The notes beneath the pieces were generated by a model. It was not told the origin of the DNA. It ran no database searches and was given only the letters and a program-made list of their open reading frames with translations. A stretch of DNA of 64,000 nt, from the NCBI GenBank assembly GCA_036541255.1, contig JAZHDD010000067.1:66666-130665 (forward strand), in the 5' to 3' direction. This document shows positions 15,863 through 23,647 of the stretch, piece by piece (within the stretch, counting starts at the first letter, position 1; each line of letters opens with the position of its first letter). Position numbers and translations under genes: made by a program. The DNA comes from Paucidesulfovibrio sp036541255 (lineage in GTDB: Bacteria > Desulfobacterota > Desulfovibrionia > Desulfovibrionales > Desulfovibrionaceae).

Positions 15863-17035
15863 ATGAAGATATCGCAGAGAATCAGCAGGCTGAAGCCGTC
15901 CGCGACGCTGACCATCAATGCCAAGACCCAGGAGCTTCGGGCTCAGGGCCGCGAAGTGGTCAGCCTGGCCGTGGGCGAACCCGATTTCGGAACGCCCCGG
16001 CACGTCATCGAAGCCGCGAAAAAAGCGTTGGACCAGGGCAAGACCCGCTACACTCCGGTGCCGGGCATGCCGGAGCTGCGCAAGGCCGCGGCCGGATATT
16101 TCAAACGATTCTATGGCGCCGAGGCCGCAGCGGAGAACATCATCTGCACGGCGGGCGGCAAGCAGGCCCTCTACAACCTGTTCATGGCCCTGCTTGATCC
16201 GGGCGACGAGGTGCTGCTTCCCGGTCCCTATTGGGTCAGCTACCCGGCCATGATCGAGCTGGCCCAGGGCGTGACCAGGATCGTGCCCACCAGCGAACAC
16301 AACGGCTTTCTGGCCACGGTGGAGGAGCTGGAGCAGCATACCACGGAGCGCACCCGCATCCTGCTGTTGAACTCGCCCTCCAATCCCACGGGCGGGGCCT
16401 ACTCCCAGGAGCAACTGGACGAGCTGGCCGAATGGGCGCTCTCGAAAAACATTTTTGTCATTTCCGACGAGGTCTATGACCGCCTGGTCTATGCCCCGGC
16501 CAAGCCCGCTTCGCTCAGCCCCTTCTGGCAGAAGCACCCGGAAAACGTGGCCGTGGTCAATGCCCTGTCCAAGAGCTTCTGTCTCACGGGCATGCGCATC
16601 GGCTTTGCCCTGGCCCATCCGGACCTGATCAAGGGCATGTCCAAGATCCAGGGACAATCCACCTCCAACGTCAACTCCGTGACCCAGCATGCCGCCATCG
16701 CCGCGTTCGAAGGCTCCTGGGACATTTTGGACGAGATGAACGTGGCCTTTGCGCGTCGCCGCGACTATGTCCTGGAGGTGCTTTCCTCCTGGCCCGGCGT
16801 GACCTGCCCCCGGCCCGACGGCGCGTTCTATGTCTTCCCCGTGGTGCAGTCCTTGTACCGCGGCGATGTCACCGACTCCACCAGCCTCTGTACCAAGGTG
16901 CTGGAAGAGGCGGGCGTGGCTCTGGTGCCGGGTGTGGCTTTCGGTGATGACCGCTGTGTGCGCATTTCCTATGCCGTGGGCGACGACGTGTTGGCCATGG
17001 CTCTGGAAAAGATCGCCAAGGTGCTTGTGAAGTAG
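15863..17035 (+). CDS. Aspartate aminotransferase (class I PLP aminotransferase)
   Basis: A 390-residue PLP enzyme of the bacterial aspartate/tyrosine aminotransferase subgroup Ib. It has the N-terminal SATLTINAKTQEL and VGEPDFGTP motifs, the Asn of SPSNPTGG, ISDEVYDRLVY, the PLP lysine in NALSKSFCLTGMRIG, and the carboxylate-binding Arg near RISYAV. It transfers an amino group between aspartate and 2-oxoglutarate. Other prephenate/aromatic aminotransferases of this subgroup cannot be excluded. The ATG at 15863 follows GGGGGAAGGA; an earlier in-frame start adds 22 unrelated residues. It is monocistronic with its own terminator. Confidence 0.9.
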   Translation: MKISQRISRLKPSATLTINAKTQELRAQGREVVSLAVGEPDFGTPRHVIEAAKKALDQGKTRYTPVPGMPELRKAAAGYFKRFYGAEAAAENIICTAGGKQALYNLFMALLDPGDEVLLPGPYWVSYPAMIELAQGVTRIVPTSEHNGFLATVEELEQHTTERTRILLLNSPSNPTGGAYSQEQLDELAEWALSKNIFVISDEVYDRLVYAPAKPASLSPFWQKHPENVAVVNALSKSFCLTGMRIGFALAHPDLIKGMSKIQGQSTSNVNSVTQHAAIAAFEGSWDILDEMNVAFARRRDYVLEVLSSWPGVTCPRPDGAFYVFPVVQSLYRGDVTDSTSLCTKVLEEAGVALVPGVAFGDDRCVRISYAVGDDVLAMALEKIAKVLVK

Positions 17036-17058
17036 CGGTTTCAAAGAAACACAATCCA

Positions 17059-17087
17059 GGGCGGTCCAATGCGGGCCGCCCTTTTTT
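17059..17087 (+). terminator. Rho-independent terminator after the aminotransferase gene
   Basis: GGGCGGTCC (17059-17067) pairs with GGGCCGCCC (17073-17081, one G-U), followed by six T. It separates the aminotransferase from hisI. Confidence 0.9.
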
Positions 17088-17291
17088 GTTGCAATGCACG
17101 CAAGAGCCGTGCCTTGTTCTTTTTTGTGAAAGATGGGGAAAGGAAGCGCGGGAGCATCGCGGCCGGTGCGTGGGCGTCGTTGCGTGCCGGGTGTCGTGGG
17201 TCTTGCGCGAGGCCTTGGGCCGTGGCCCTTGCGGGTCGGCGTGCTATCGGCTATGTCAAGTGGTTCCCGATACGACCAGACGAGGAAGCGC

Positions 17292-17663
17292 ATGAGACCG
17301 AATTTTGCAAAAATGAACGGAATGATTCCGACCATTGCCCAGGATGCCGAAAGCGGCGAAGTCCTGATGATGGCCTACATGAATGAAGTTGCCTGGCAAC
17401 GGACCCTGGAAACGGGCGAGGCGCATTATTGGAGCCGCTCCCGCCGCGAACTGTGGCACAAGGGCGGCACGTCCGGCCATGTGCAGAAGGTTCGCTCCAT
17501 CCGTCTGGACTGCGACGACGACACCATCCTGCTGCTCATCGAGCAGGTGGGCGGCGCAGCCTGCCACAAGGGCTACCGCTCCTGCTTTTTCCGCGAACTC
17601 AAGGACGGCGAGGTCCGCGAATGTTCGCCCGTGGTTTTCGACCCCAAGGAGGTTTACAAATAA
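17292..17663 (+). CDS. hisI: Phosphoribosyl-AMP cyclohydrolase
   Basis: A 123-residue enzyme that opens the purine ring of phosphoribosyl-AMP in the third step of histidine synthesis. Metal ligands are visible: the DCDDDT cluster for Mg2+, with its Cys, and ACHKGYRSC for Zn2+. The WSRSRRELWHKG substrate motif is intact. It is the single-function form, without a fused HisE pyrophosphohydrolase domain. The ATG at 17292 has CGAGGAA upstream. The stop overlaps the hisG start (TAATG), so the first and third pathway enzymes are made together here while the other his genes must lie elsewhere. Confidence 0.95.
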   Translation: MRPNFAKMNGMIPTIAQDAESGEVLMMAYMNEVAWQRTLETGEAHYWSRSRRELWHKGGTSGHVQKVRSIRLDCDDDTILLLIEQVGGAACHKGYRSCFFRELKDGEVRECSPVVFDPKEVYK

Positions 17664-18541
17664 TGTCAGATAAACAGCTCCGCCTCGGCGTGCCCAAGGG
17701 CTCGCTCCAGGAAGCCACCATCAAGCTCTTTGACAAGGCCGGCTGGCAGATCCGTACGCATCACCGCAACTATTTTCCGGATATCAACGATCCCGAGATC
17801 CGCTGCAGTCTGGCCCGGGCCCAAGAAATGGCCATGTACGTGCAGAACGGCACGTTCGACGTGGGCCTGACCGGCAAGGACTGGGTCCTGGAGCACGGCT
17901 GCGACGTGGCCGTGGTGGACGACCTGGTCTATTCCAAGGTGTCCAACCGTCCGGCCCGCTGGGTGCTCTGCGTCAAGGGCGATTCGCCCTACAAGCGGCC
18001 CGAGGACCTCAACGGCTGCAAGGTGGCCACCGAGCTGGTGGGCTTCACCAAGAAGTACTTCCAGGCCCTGGGAGTGGAAGTGGAAGTGACCTTTTCCTGG
18101 GGCACCACCGAGGCCAAGGTCGTGGAGGGCCTCTGCGACGCCATCGTGGAGATCACCGAGACCGGCACGACCATCAAGGCCAACGGCCTGCGCATCATTG
18201 CCGAGCTGATGCAGACCAACACCCAGCTCATCGCCAACAAGGACGCCTGGAACGATCCCTGGAAGCGCAAGAAGATCCAGAACATCAATCTGCTCTTGCA
18301 GGGCGCGCTGCGGGCCGACAAAATGGTCGGCCTGAAGATGAACATGCCCAAGACCAAATTGGCAGAGATCAACGGGACGCTGCCCGCCCTGAATTCGCCC
18401 ACCGTGGCCGAACTCAAGGATCCGGAATGGGTGTCCGTGGAGATCATCGTGGACGAGTCCGTGGTGCGCGAACTCATTCCCCAGCTCAAGGAGCACGGGG
18501 CCGAGGGCATCATCGAATATCCGCTGAACAAGGTCATCTAA
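17663..18541 (+). CDS. hisG: ATP phosphoribosyltransferase, long form
   Basis: A 292-residue first enzyme of histidine biosynthesis. It starts MSDKQLRLGVPKGSL and has the GLTGKDWVLEHG and PRPP-binding CDAIVEITETGTTIKANGL motifs. A C-terminal domain of about 80 residues (NLLLQGALRADKMVGLKMN...) is the ACT/PII-like regulatory part of long-form HisG, so feedback inhibition by histidine is expected and no HisZ is needed. The ATG overlaps the hisI stop. An in-frame upstream extension only reads through hisI in another frame. Confidence 0.96.
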   Translation: MSDKQLRLGVPKGSLQEATIKLFDKAGWQIRTHHRNYFPDINDPEIRCSLARAQEMAMYVQNGTFDVGLTGKDWVLEHGCDVAVVDDLVYSKVSNRPARWVLCVKGDSPYKRPEDLNGCKVATELVGFTKKYFQALGVEVEVTFSWGTTEAKVVEGLCDAIVEITETGTTIKANGLRIIAELMQTNTQLIANKDAWNDPWKRKKIQNINLLLQGALRADKMVGLKMNMPKTKLAEINGTLPALNSPTVAELKDPEWVSVEIIVDESVVRELIPQLKEHGAEGIIEYPLNKVI

Positions 18542-18548
18542 CCCCGTT

Positions 18549-18583
18549 CAGGGACCGGGCCGCGTGTTCGCTCCCGGTCCCTG
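18549..18583 (+). other. Strong hairpin between hisG and the small membrane protein gene
   Basis: An 11-bp perfect stem, CAGGGACCGGG (18549-18559) with CCCGGTCCCTG (18573-18583), 13-base loop, starting 8 bases after the hisG stop. No T-run follows, so it is not a standard terminator. It may stabilise the hisIG mRNA 3' end or limit read-through into the next genes. Confidence 0.6.
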
Positions 18584-18599
18584 GAACGGTGGACTGCTC

Positions 18600-18764
18600 A
18601 TGCTGACCAAGATCGTCATCATTCTTGTCTTGCTGTTCCTGCTCCTGGGCATGTTCCGCAACCGCAAGTCCGAAAGGCCTAGCAGGACCACCAACATCCT
18701 GCTCGGGATGATCGTGGTTTTGCTGCTCGTCTCCATTCTCACGCATTTCGCCCAGCGCCTTTAG
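18600..18764 (+). CDS. Small membrane protein, hypothetical
   Basis: A 54-residue protein with two predicted membrane helices (MLTKIVIILVLLFLLLGMF and ILLGMIVVLLLVSILTHFA) joined by a short basic loop (RNRKSERPSRTTN). This is a hairpin with both ends probably on the same side. No domain is recognised. It lies 58 bases after hisG, behind a strong stem-loop, and 13 bases before the EamA transporter, so co-expression with the transporter is likely. The ATG at 18600 lacks a strong ribosome-binding site; the composition and tight spacing support a real gene. Confidence 0.6.
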   Translation: MLTKIVIILVLLFLLLGMFRNRKSERPSRTTNILLGMIVVLLLVSILTHFAQRL

Positions 18765-18777
18765 GCGCGGAGGGTTC

Positions 18778-19734
18778 ATGCTCGGCATCTATCTTCGGCT
18801 CGTGGCCACCATGACCTTCTGGGGCGGCACCTTCATTGCCGGGAGGTTGCTGGCGGACATCGGCCCGAGCACGGCAGCGCTGGGGCGCTTCACCGTGGCC
18901 TCGCTGTGCATGGTGGCGCTTTGCCACCGTCTGGAAGGCGGCCTGCCGCGCCTGGACCGGAGTCAGATACTGCCCGTGCTGTTGCTGGGGCTGACCGGCG
19001 TGTTTCTCTACAACCTTTTCTTTCTTACCGGTCTCAAAACCGTGACCGCGGGCCGGGCCTCGCTGATCATCGCCACGGCCCCGGCCATCATCGCCACGCT
19101 TGCGGCCCTGCTGCTCAAGGAGCCCTTTGGCCTGCCCAAGGCCTTGGGGCTGTGCCTGTCCATCACGGGCGCGCTTACGGTCATCTCGCGCGGCAACCTG
19201 GACGCGATTTTGGCCCAGGCGCGGTTCGGCGATCTGCTCATCTTCGGCTGCGTGCTCTGCTGGAGCAGCTATACCCTGCTGGCCAAGCGGGCCATGCGCG
19301 GCCTGTCGCCCCTGGCCGCCGTGACCTGGTCCTGTGTTGTCGGCATGTTCATGCTCGTGCCCCTGGCCGTGAACGAAGGGTTGTTCCGCGAGCTTGCCCG
19401 GGCCGGGGTCGTGGAGTGGGCCAGCATGATCTATCTCGGCATGTTCGGCACGGCAGTGGGCTTTTTTTGGTACTACCAGGGCATCAAGAGGCTCGGCGCG
19501 GCCCGGGCCGGTGTGTTCATCAATCTTGTGCCGGTCAATGCCGTGCTCATGGGCTGGCTGTTGCTCGGCGAGGCCGTGGACATGTCCCTGGCTGCCGGAG
19601 CCGCCCTGATTCTCACCGGCGTCTATTTGGTGAACCGGCCCCAGCCCGGTACCCCCACATCCGTGCCGAGCCCGGAAATCGCCAATGCCCCAGCCTCCGG
19701 CGTTGCCGCAGGTTCCGATTCCTCCCGCCGCTGA
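18778..19734 (+). CDS. EamA-domain (DMT superfamily) transporter
   Basis: A 318-residue inner-membrane protein with ten hydrophobic helices in two EamA repeats. The first begins LGIYLRLVATMTFWGGTFIAGR, the second around LLIFGCVLCWSSYTLLAKRAM, and the conserved YYQGIKRLGAARAGVFINLVPV loop is near the end. Members export amino acids and other small metabolites; the substrate is not predictable. A GGAGGG ribosome-binding site precedes the ATG. The C-terminal tail after the last helix is short and proline/serine-rich. Confidence 0.88.
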   Translation: MLGIYLRLVATMTFWGGTFIAGRLLADIGPSTAALGRFTVASLCMVALCHRLEGGLPRLDRSQILPVLLLGLTGVFLYNLFFLTGLKTVTAGRASLIIATAPAIIATLAALLLKEPFGLPKALGLCLSITGALTVISRGNLDAILAQARFGDLLIFGCVLCWSSYTLLAKRAMRGLSPLAAVTWSCVVGMFMLVPLAVNEGLFRELARAGVVEWASMIYLGMFGTAVGFFWYYQGIKRLGAARAGVFINLVPVNAVLMGWLLLGEAVDMSLAAGAALILTGVYLVNRPQPGTPTSVPSPEIANAPASGVAAGSDSSRR

Positions 19735-20057
19735 TAGTTCCGGCAAGTGCCCCAAGTTCAAATTTTTTGTCCGACAAGACCGCTCCGGCCTGTCTTGCGT
19801 CGCGCTGCGCAGGGGCCAAAGCCTGAACGCGACAATGTTGAGGCTTTAATTTTCCATTATTCAAGATGGATACATAACTATCGTCAGCCGGTGAAAAAGC
19901 AGGAAGCGTGTGTTTTGTACCGGAAGAGGGGGTTGCTCAGAATCGTTCAAGATTTTATACCGGAAAGGAAGGGCGGTCTGTGTCTGATTGGCAAACATTC
20001 TTTTATAATGTATTGAATTTATACGAGATAAATTATTATTACAGATTGGTCCGAGTT

Positions 20058-20073
20058 TGGCACGCCGGTTGCT
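20058..20073 (+). promoter_or_regulatory. Sigma-54 (-24/-12) promoter
   Basis: TGGCACGCCGGTTGCT matches the sigma-54 consensus TGGCACG-N4-TTGCW at every defined position, with the invariant GG and GC 12 bases apart. It lies in a 533-base region without protein genes and points away from the EamA gene, into a hairpin and terminator. The next gene is on the opposite strand, so its product is probably a noncoding RNA. Transcription should start near 20084. Confidence 0.7.
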
Positions 20074-20083
20074 ATATGAAAAG

Positions 20084-20185
20084 CATCCTTCACTTCCTTC
20101 CTTAACGAGAAATTCAAGGCTCTTCGGGACGTTCCCGGAGAGCCTTTCTCGTTGGCCCCTGCCGCAGGGGCTGACACCGTTTTTT
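20084..20185 (+). ncRNA. Candidate sigma-54-dependent small RNA
   Basis: Starting about 12 bases after the -12 element, the transcript would be a short unpaired lead followed by a long hairpin. AACGAGAAA (20104-20112) pairs with TTTCTCGTT (20145-20153), AGGCTCT (20117-20123) with AGAGCCT (20139-20145), and CGGGA (20125-20129) with TCCCG (20133-20137). A second hairpin GCCCCTG-CCG-CAGGGGC (20155-20171) and a six-T run (20180-20185) follow. Total length would be 70-100 nt with no open reading frame of note. Promoter, structure and lack of a downstream plus-strand gene are seen; the small RNA is inference, and no family is recognised. Confidence 0.5.
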
Positions 20186-20193
20186 GCTGGTCA

Positions 20194-20233
20194 CGAAAAA
20201 GCCCCGGACCGTAAAGGGTGCGGGGCTTTTTCG
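20194..20233. terminator. Bidirectional terminator between the candidate RNA and the PocR gene
   Basis: CGAAAAAGCCCCG (20194-20206) and CGGGGCTTTTTCG (20221-20233) form a 13-bp perfect stem whose A/T part supplies a T-run on either strand. It terminates the leftward PocR gene and would back up the candidate small RNA. Confidence 0.85.
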
Positions 20234-20267
20234 CGCTGTTGCAGCGGCTCAGGCAAAGCGGGCCGCG

Positions 20268-20774
20268 TCAGTTCACGGCGTCGGCTCCCAGTTGGGCGAG
20301 CCGGTCCTTGAGATAGAGAACGATTTCATCGGCTCGGTCATGGCTGATGCTGGTCACGTCCGCGGCCAGGCGTTCGGCTTCGCTCTCCTCGATTTCCAGA
20401 GATTTGGAAACCAGGAACGTCTCCACTTCGCTGTCCTCGAAAAGCAGTCCGCAACCGCCCACACAGCCCAGGTATTCGCCGTCCTTGATCACGGGCACGG
20501 CGATCTTGACCAGTCCGGCATCGCATTCCTCCACCAGCGGGGAGCGGCTGCTCTGGCAGGTGGTGTTGAAGTGGCGTCCGGCCACGGCGCAGATGGCGGA
20601 AAGACCCTTGGGATCACCCTTGATGCGCGGGCAGAGCGGGTTGCCCCAGTTGGCGTACTTGGTCAGACGCACGCCTTCGGCGTCGCTGGCCGCGGCGTTC
20701 AGGCCGAAGCGTTCGTGCAGTTCCTTTTCCAGTTTTTCCCAATCCTCAAGGCTCATCAGGTCGGTCATCTTCAT
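20268..20774 (-). CDS. PocR ligand-binding-domain protein
   Basis: A 168-residue soluble protein made of one PocR domain, with no output domain attached. Conserved cysteines appear in the usual layout (NPLCPRIKG, AICAVAGRHF, TTCQ, VEECDAGLVKIAVPV, LGCVGGCGLL). PocR domains sense small hydrocarbon derivatives or corrinoid/iron-sulfur-related signals and are normally fused to HTH, GGDEF or kinase modules. As a stand-alone protein this may act through a partner. A GGAGA ribosome-binding site precedes ATG 20774. It lies downstream of phoBR by 131 bases and ends at a strong terminator. Confidence 0.82.
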   Translation of the reverse strand: MKMTDLMSLEDWEKLEKELHERFGLNAAASDAEGVRLTKYANWGNPLCPRIKGDPKGLSAICAVAGRHFNTTCQSSRSPLVEECDAGLVKIAVPVIKDGEYLGCVGGCGLLFEDSEVETFLVSKSLEIEESEAERLAADVTSISHDRADEIVLYLKDRLAQLGADAVN

Positions 20775-20905
20775 GTGTCTCTCCTGCGGTCGTTCCGGGC
20801 CTGGGGCCCGCTTCCAAGGCCCTTTGCCTACGCCTCTTTGGGGCGGGGTGCAAGGCGTTGAGAATCAGCCGCGCGGGCAGCGGTCCGGGAACGTTGGAGA
20901 ATCGC

Positions 20906-22306
20906 TCAGGCCAGGGGCAGGGTGAAGAGGAAGGCGGTGCCTTCGTGATAGCCTTTGGGCGGGCTTTCCAGCCGGATGGTGCCGCCCAGGTTGTGCACGA
21001 GGTGGCGGGTGATGGCCAGGCCCAGGCCTGTGCTGCCGAACTCGTTGCGGCGGTGTTTTTCCACGCTGTAAAAGCGCTCGAAAACGCGCGGCTGGTCCTT
21101 GAGCGGGATGCCCGGGCCAAAGTCGCGAACCGTGAATTCGGCCATGCCGTCCAACACGCGCAGCCCGACTTTGATGGGGCGCGCTTCCGGTCCGAACTTG
21201 ATGGCGTTTTCCACCAGATTTCGGAAGATCTGGGCGAGTTGTTCCTTGTCCGCCAGTACGCGAGGACATACTTCGGGCATTTCATCAAGCAGTGCCACAT
21301 AGCGCGACCCTGCCATTTCCTGCACCGATTCCCAGGCCATGCGCAGGGAGGCGCGCGGGTCCATGGGCGTTCCTTTTTCCCGGCCGATCAGACCGTTGCC
21401 CTGGGATTCCAGCCGGGCCAGGGAAAGCAGGTCCGTGATCATCTTGCTCATGTGATCGGCGTTGCGCAGTATCACGCGCAGGAACTTGCCGGTCATTTCC
21501 GGCGGCGGGGCCGTGTCGCCGAGCAACGTTTCGGCATACCCCTTGATCGAGGTCAGGGGGGTGCGCAGTTCGTGCGAAACATTGGCCGCAAAGTCCCGGC
21601 GCACGGATTCCAGGCGTTTGATTTCGCTTACGTCGCGGAACACGGCCACCACGCCCTGGCCCGCGGCCTTGCTGGCGCGGATCAGATTCACGTCGTAGAC
21701 GTGGCGGTCTTCGTGGGCCACGGTCAGGTTGCGCTGCTCCTGGTGCGGGTGGCGCAGCATGGCCTGGCAGGCGTCGATGAGTTCCGGGCTGGGCAGCAGT
21801 TCCAGGGGCGAGGCTCCGATGCGCTCGCCAATGCCGGGCAAAATGGTTTCCATGGATCGGTTGAAGCTGCGGATGCGGCATTGGCAATCCAGGACCAGGA
21901 CGCCTTCGCGCATGGCGTTGAGTACGGCCCGGATTTCCTCTTCACGCGTGACCGCCGCCTGCACGCTTCGGGAGACCTGTTCGGCCATATCGTTGAGAAC
22001 TCGGCCCAACTGGTCCAACTCCGGTTCCGGCGCAAAGGTGGCACGGCGTTCGAAATGGCCTTGGCCAAGGGCCTGGGCTGTTTCGGCAACGGAACGAAAG
22101 GATCGTTCCAGGCGCTGCAGGAGCAAGCCCATGCAGGCAAGGCTGAGCCCGCAGGTCAGGGCCAGGGCCAGGAGTCCGGCTGTCAGGCAGGTGCCGGTTC
22201 CGTAGGTTCCGGCGCAGACGGCCACGGTCGCCGCGGTGAGCAGGGGCGGACTTCCGCAGAGCAGAAGCAGCTTCTTTCTGATGGAGAGGGAGCGAACCAT
22301 GTCCAC
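20906..22306 (-). CDS. phoR: Sensor histidine kinase, PhoR-like
   Basis: A 466-residue membrane kinase. Two TM helices lie in the first 62 residues with almost no periplasmic loop. A HAMP-like segment, a PAS domain (around residues 120-225), the HisKA box with the phospho-accepting His (NVSHELRTPLTSIKGY) and an HATPase domain with N box (NLVENAIKFG), G1 (DFGPGI) and G2 (GLGLAIT) follow. The lack of a periplasmic sensor is typical of PhoR, which reads phosphate status through the Pst transporter and PhoU. The start is GTG 22306 with GGAG 7 bases upstream; ATG 22300 is an alternative. It follows phoB after 3 bases. Confidence 0.85.
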   Translation of the reverse strand: MDMVRSLSIRKKLLLLCGSPPLLTAATVAVCAGTYGTGTCLTAGLLALALTCGLSLACMGLLLQRLERSFRSVAETAQALGQGHFERRATFAPEPELDQLGRVLNDMAEQVSRSVQAAVTREEEIRAVLNAMREGVLVLDCQCRIRSFNRSMETILPGIGERIGASPLELLPSPELIDACQAMLRHPHQEQRNLTVAHEDRHVYDVNLIRASKAAGQGVVAVFRDVSEIKRLESVRRDFAANVSHELRTPLTSIKGYAETLLGDTAPPPEMTGKFLRVILRNADHMSKMITDLLSLARLESQGNGLIGREKGTPMDPRASLRMAWESVQEMAGSRYVALLDEMPEVCPRVLADKEQLAQIFRNLVENAIKFGPEARPIKVGLRVLDGMAEFTVRDFGPGIPLKDQPRVFERFYSVEKHRRNEFGSTGLGLAITRHLVHNLGGTIRLESPPKGYHEGTAFLFTLPLA

Positions 22307-22309
22307 GGA

Positions 22310-22996
22310 TCAGCTCCGGAAGCGATACCCCACTCCGCGCACGGTTTCGATCCAGTCGGCATAGGGACCGAGTTTCTGGCGCAAGCGGCGGATATGGGTG
22401 TCCACGGTGCGGGAATAGCCTTCGAAATGCGTGTCCCAGACCGTGTCCAGCAGGTGGTCGCGGGTCTGGACCTTGCCCTTGCCCAGGATCAGCTCCGACA
22501 GGAGCTTGAATTCGGTTGCCGTGAGCTGTGCGCCTTCGCCGTCAACCATGATGCTGTGAGCGTCGAAGTCCACCTTCAAGCCGTCGCGTTCCCATGTTTT
22601 GGGCTGCTCGTCCCCTTCGGCGGGGGCACGCCGCAGCACGGCCTTGATGCGCAGGATCAGTTCCCGGGGCGAAAAGGGTTTGACCACATAATCGTCGGCG
22701 CCGAGTTCCAGGCCCACGATGCGATCCACTTCCTCGCCCTTGGCCGTGAGCATGATCACGGGCACCGAGGAGCTGGAAGGCGCCTTCTTCATCTTGCGGC
22801 AGACCTCGAGGCCGTCCATGCCGGGCAGCATGAGGTCCAGAAGCACGAGGTCGGGCTGGAACACGGCGGCCTGTTCCAGGCCCTGATGGCCGTCCGAAGC
22901 GCTGCGCACCTCGAATCCCGAAGCGGCGAGGTTGTATTCCAGGAGTTCCCTGGTGTCCGGATGGTCTTCCACAACCAAGATCTTCTTTCCAAGCAC
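22310..22996 (-). CDS. phoB: Phosphate-type response regulator (OmpR/PhoB family)
   Basis: A 228-residue regulator with a receiver domain (acidic pair ED, phospho-Asp in LVLLDLMLPGMDG, Thr in MLTAKG, Lys in VVKPFSP) and a C-terminal winged helix (TATEFKLLSELI, SRTVDTHIRRLRQKLG, VRGVGYRF). The start is placed at GTG 22996: AAAGGAG lies seven bases upstream, whereas longer in-frame ATG starts have none. The PhoB label rests on the family pattern and pairing with a PhoR-like kinase. No pst or phoU gene is in view. Confidence 0.82.
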   Translation of the reverse strand: MLGKKILVVEDHPDTRELLEYNLAASGFEVRSASDGHQGLEQAAVFQPDLVLLDLMLPGMDGLEVCRKMKKAPSSSSVPVIMLTAKGEEVDRIVGLELGADDYVVKPFSPRELILRIKAVLRRAPAEGDEQPKTWERDGLKVDFDAHSIMVDGEGAQLTATEFKLLSELILGKGKVQTRDHLLDTVWDTHFEGYSRTVDTHIRRLRQKLGPYADWIETVRGVGYRFRS

Positions 22997-23071
22997 GGCT
23001 GTTCTCCTTTGAACCGTCGGCATGACAGGAGGCGAAGCATATCCTTTCTCGGGCGTCACAGATACGGTTTA

Positions 23072-23089
23072 TTGTTACATTATTGTGAA
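23072..23089. promoter_or_regulatory. Possible Pho-box-like direct repeat
   Basis: TTGTTAC-ATTA-TTGTGAA is two related 7-mers 11 bases apart, the spacing used by PhoB, in the gap between divergent phoB and the 68-residue gene. Similarity to the enterobacterial CTGTCAT half-site is only partial (TGT and the following A). Low confidence without a motif from related species. Confidence 0.3.
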
Positions 23090-23265
23090 GAGTCCCGTGT
23101 CGCAAGGCGTTGCCGGTTGTTTTGCAAGAGTTTTCGCAATCTGCTGAAAAGGCAAGGGAAAAAATATCGGTTTGCGGCTAAAGCATCTTCCGGCCCTGGC
23201 CGATAAAGCAGGCAACACGAGCAAGAAGCCCGAAGCCGCATTGGCGGGGCAGAGCGAGAGACACG

Positions 23266-23472
23266 ATGTACTACCAGGGCTTCGAAAAGAAATTTCCTTC
23301 CGGCAGCAAGTATTGGACGGCGTATGATGATCAGCTCATCGGACTGCTGTTTTCCAAGATCATCAACCGGAGCATCGGCGTAAGCCGGGAGGACGATGAC
23401 CTGGTGCAGGAAATGGTCAACAACCTGTTCGACCTCTGCCTGTACATCAACAAGGATTTTCATCAGTGCTGA
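23266..23472 (+). CDS. Hypothetical 68-residue protein
   Basis: A small soluble acidic protein with alternating helix-like segments (DDQLIGLLFSKIINRS, EDDDLVQEMVNNLFDLCLYINKDFHQC), ending in Cys. No family is recognised. Its amino-acid make-up is balanced, unlike the arginine- and alanine-rich antisense frames elsewhere, and it is followed by a terminator, which supports a real gene. The ribosome-binding site (GAGAGA) is weak. It is divergent from phoB, so it could share phosphate control. Confidence 0.6.
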   Translation: MYYQGFEKKFPSGSKYWTAYDDQLIGLLFSKIINRSIGVSREDDDLVQEMVNNLFDLCLYINKDFHQC

Positions 23473-23515
23473 CAAAACCTTAAGCCGCGTGGCACAAGGG
23501 TTCCTTTCACAGGGG

Positions 23516-23561
23516 GGGCGGCCGGTACGGGGGGGGAGACCTCGGTTGGCCGCCCTTCTTG
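23516..23561 (+). terminator. Terminator after the 68-residue gene
   Basis: GGGCGGCC (23516-23523) pairs with GGCCGCCC (23548-23555), followed by TTCTTGT. The loop is long (24 bases) and G-rich. Confidence 0.6.
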
Positions 23562-23583
23562 TATGCTTTGCGTCGCTTTCCGG

Positions 23584-23627
23584 AAAACACGACAGGGCCG
23601 GTCCCCGTAAGGGAATCGGCCCTGTCG
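23584..23627 (-). terminator. Terminator after dapF
   Basis: CGACAGGGCCG (23590-23600) pairs perfectly with CGGCCCTGTCG (23617-23627). On the minus strand the stem is followed by TGTTTTCC. It lies 21 bases after the dapF stop. Confidence 0.75.
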
Positions 23628-23647
23628 CGTTCTGCATGCGTCCGCGC

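Noticed and set aside
15116..17335. 739-codon minus-strand frame across the aspartate aminotransferase
   Set aside because: Only its tail coincides with the SRPBCC region, in a different frame; the rest is shadow.
19746..20016. 89-codon frame in the A/T-richer gap after the EamA gene
   Set aside because: No ribosome-binding site, no domain, odd composition (FCPTRPLRPVLRRAAQG); treated as noncoding.
23490..23505. TGGCAC-N5-TTCCT resembling a sigma-54 promoter
   Set aside because: The essential GC at -12 is CC, and it leads only into a terminator.
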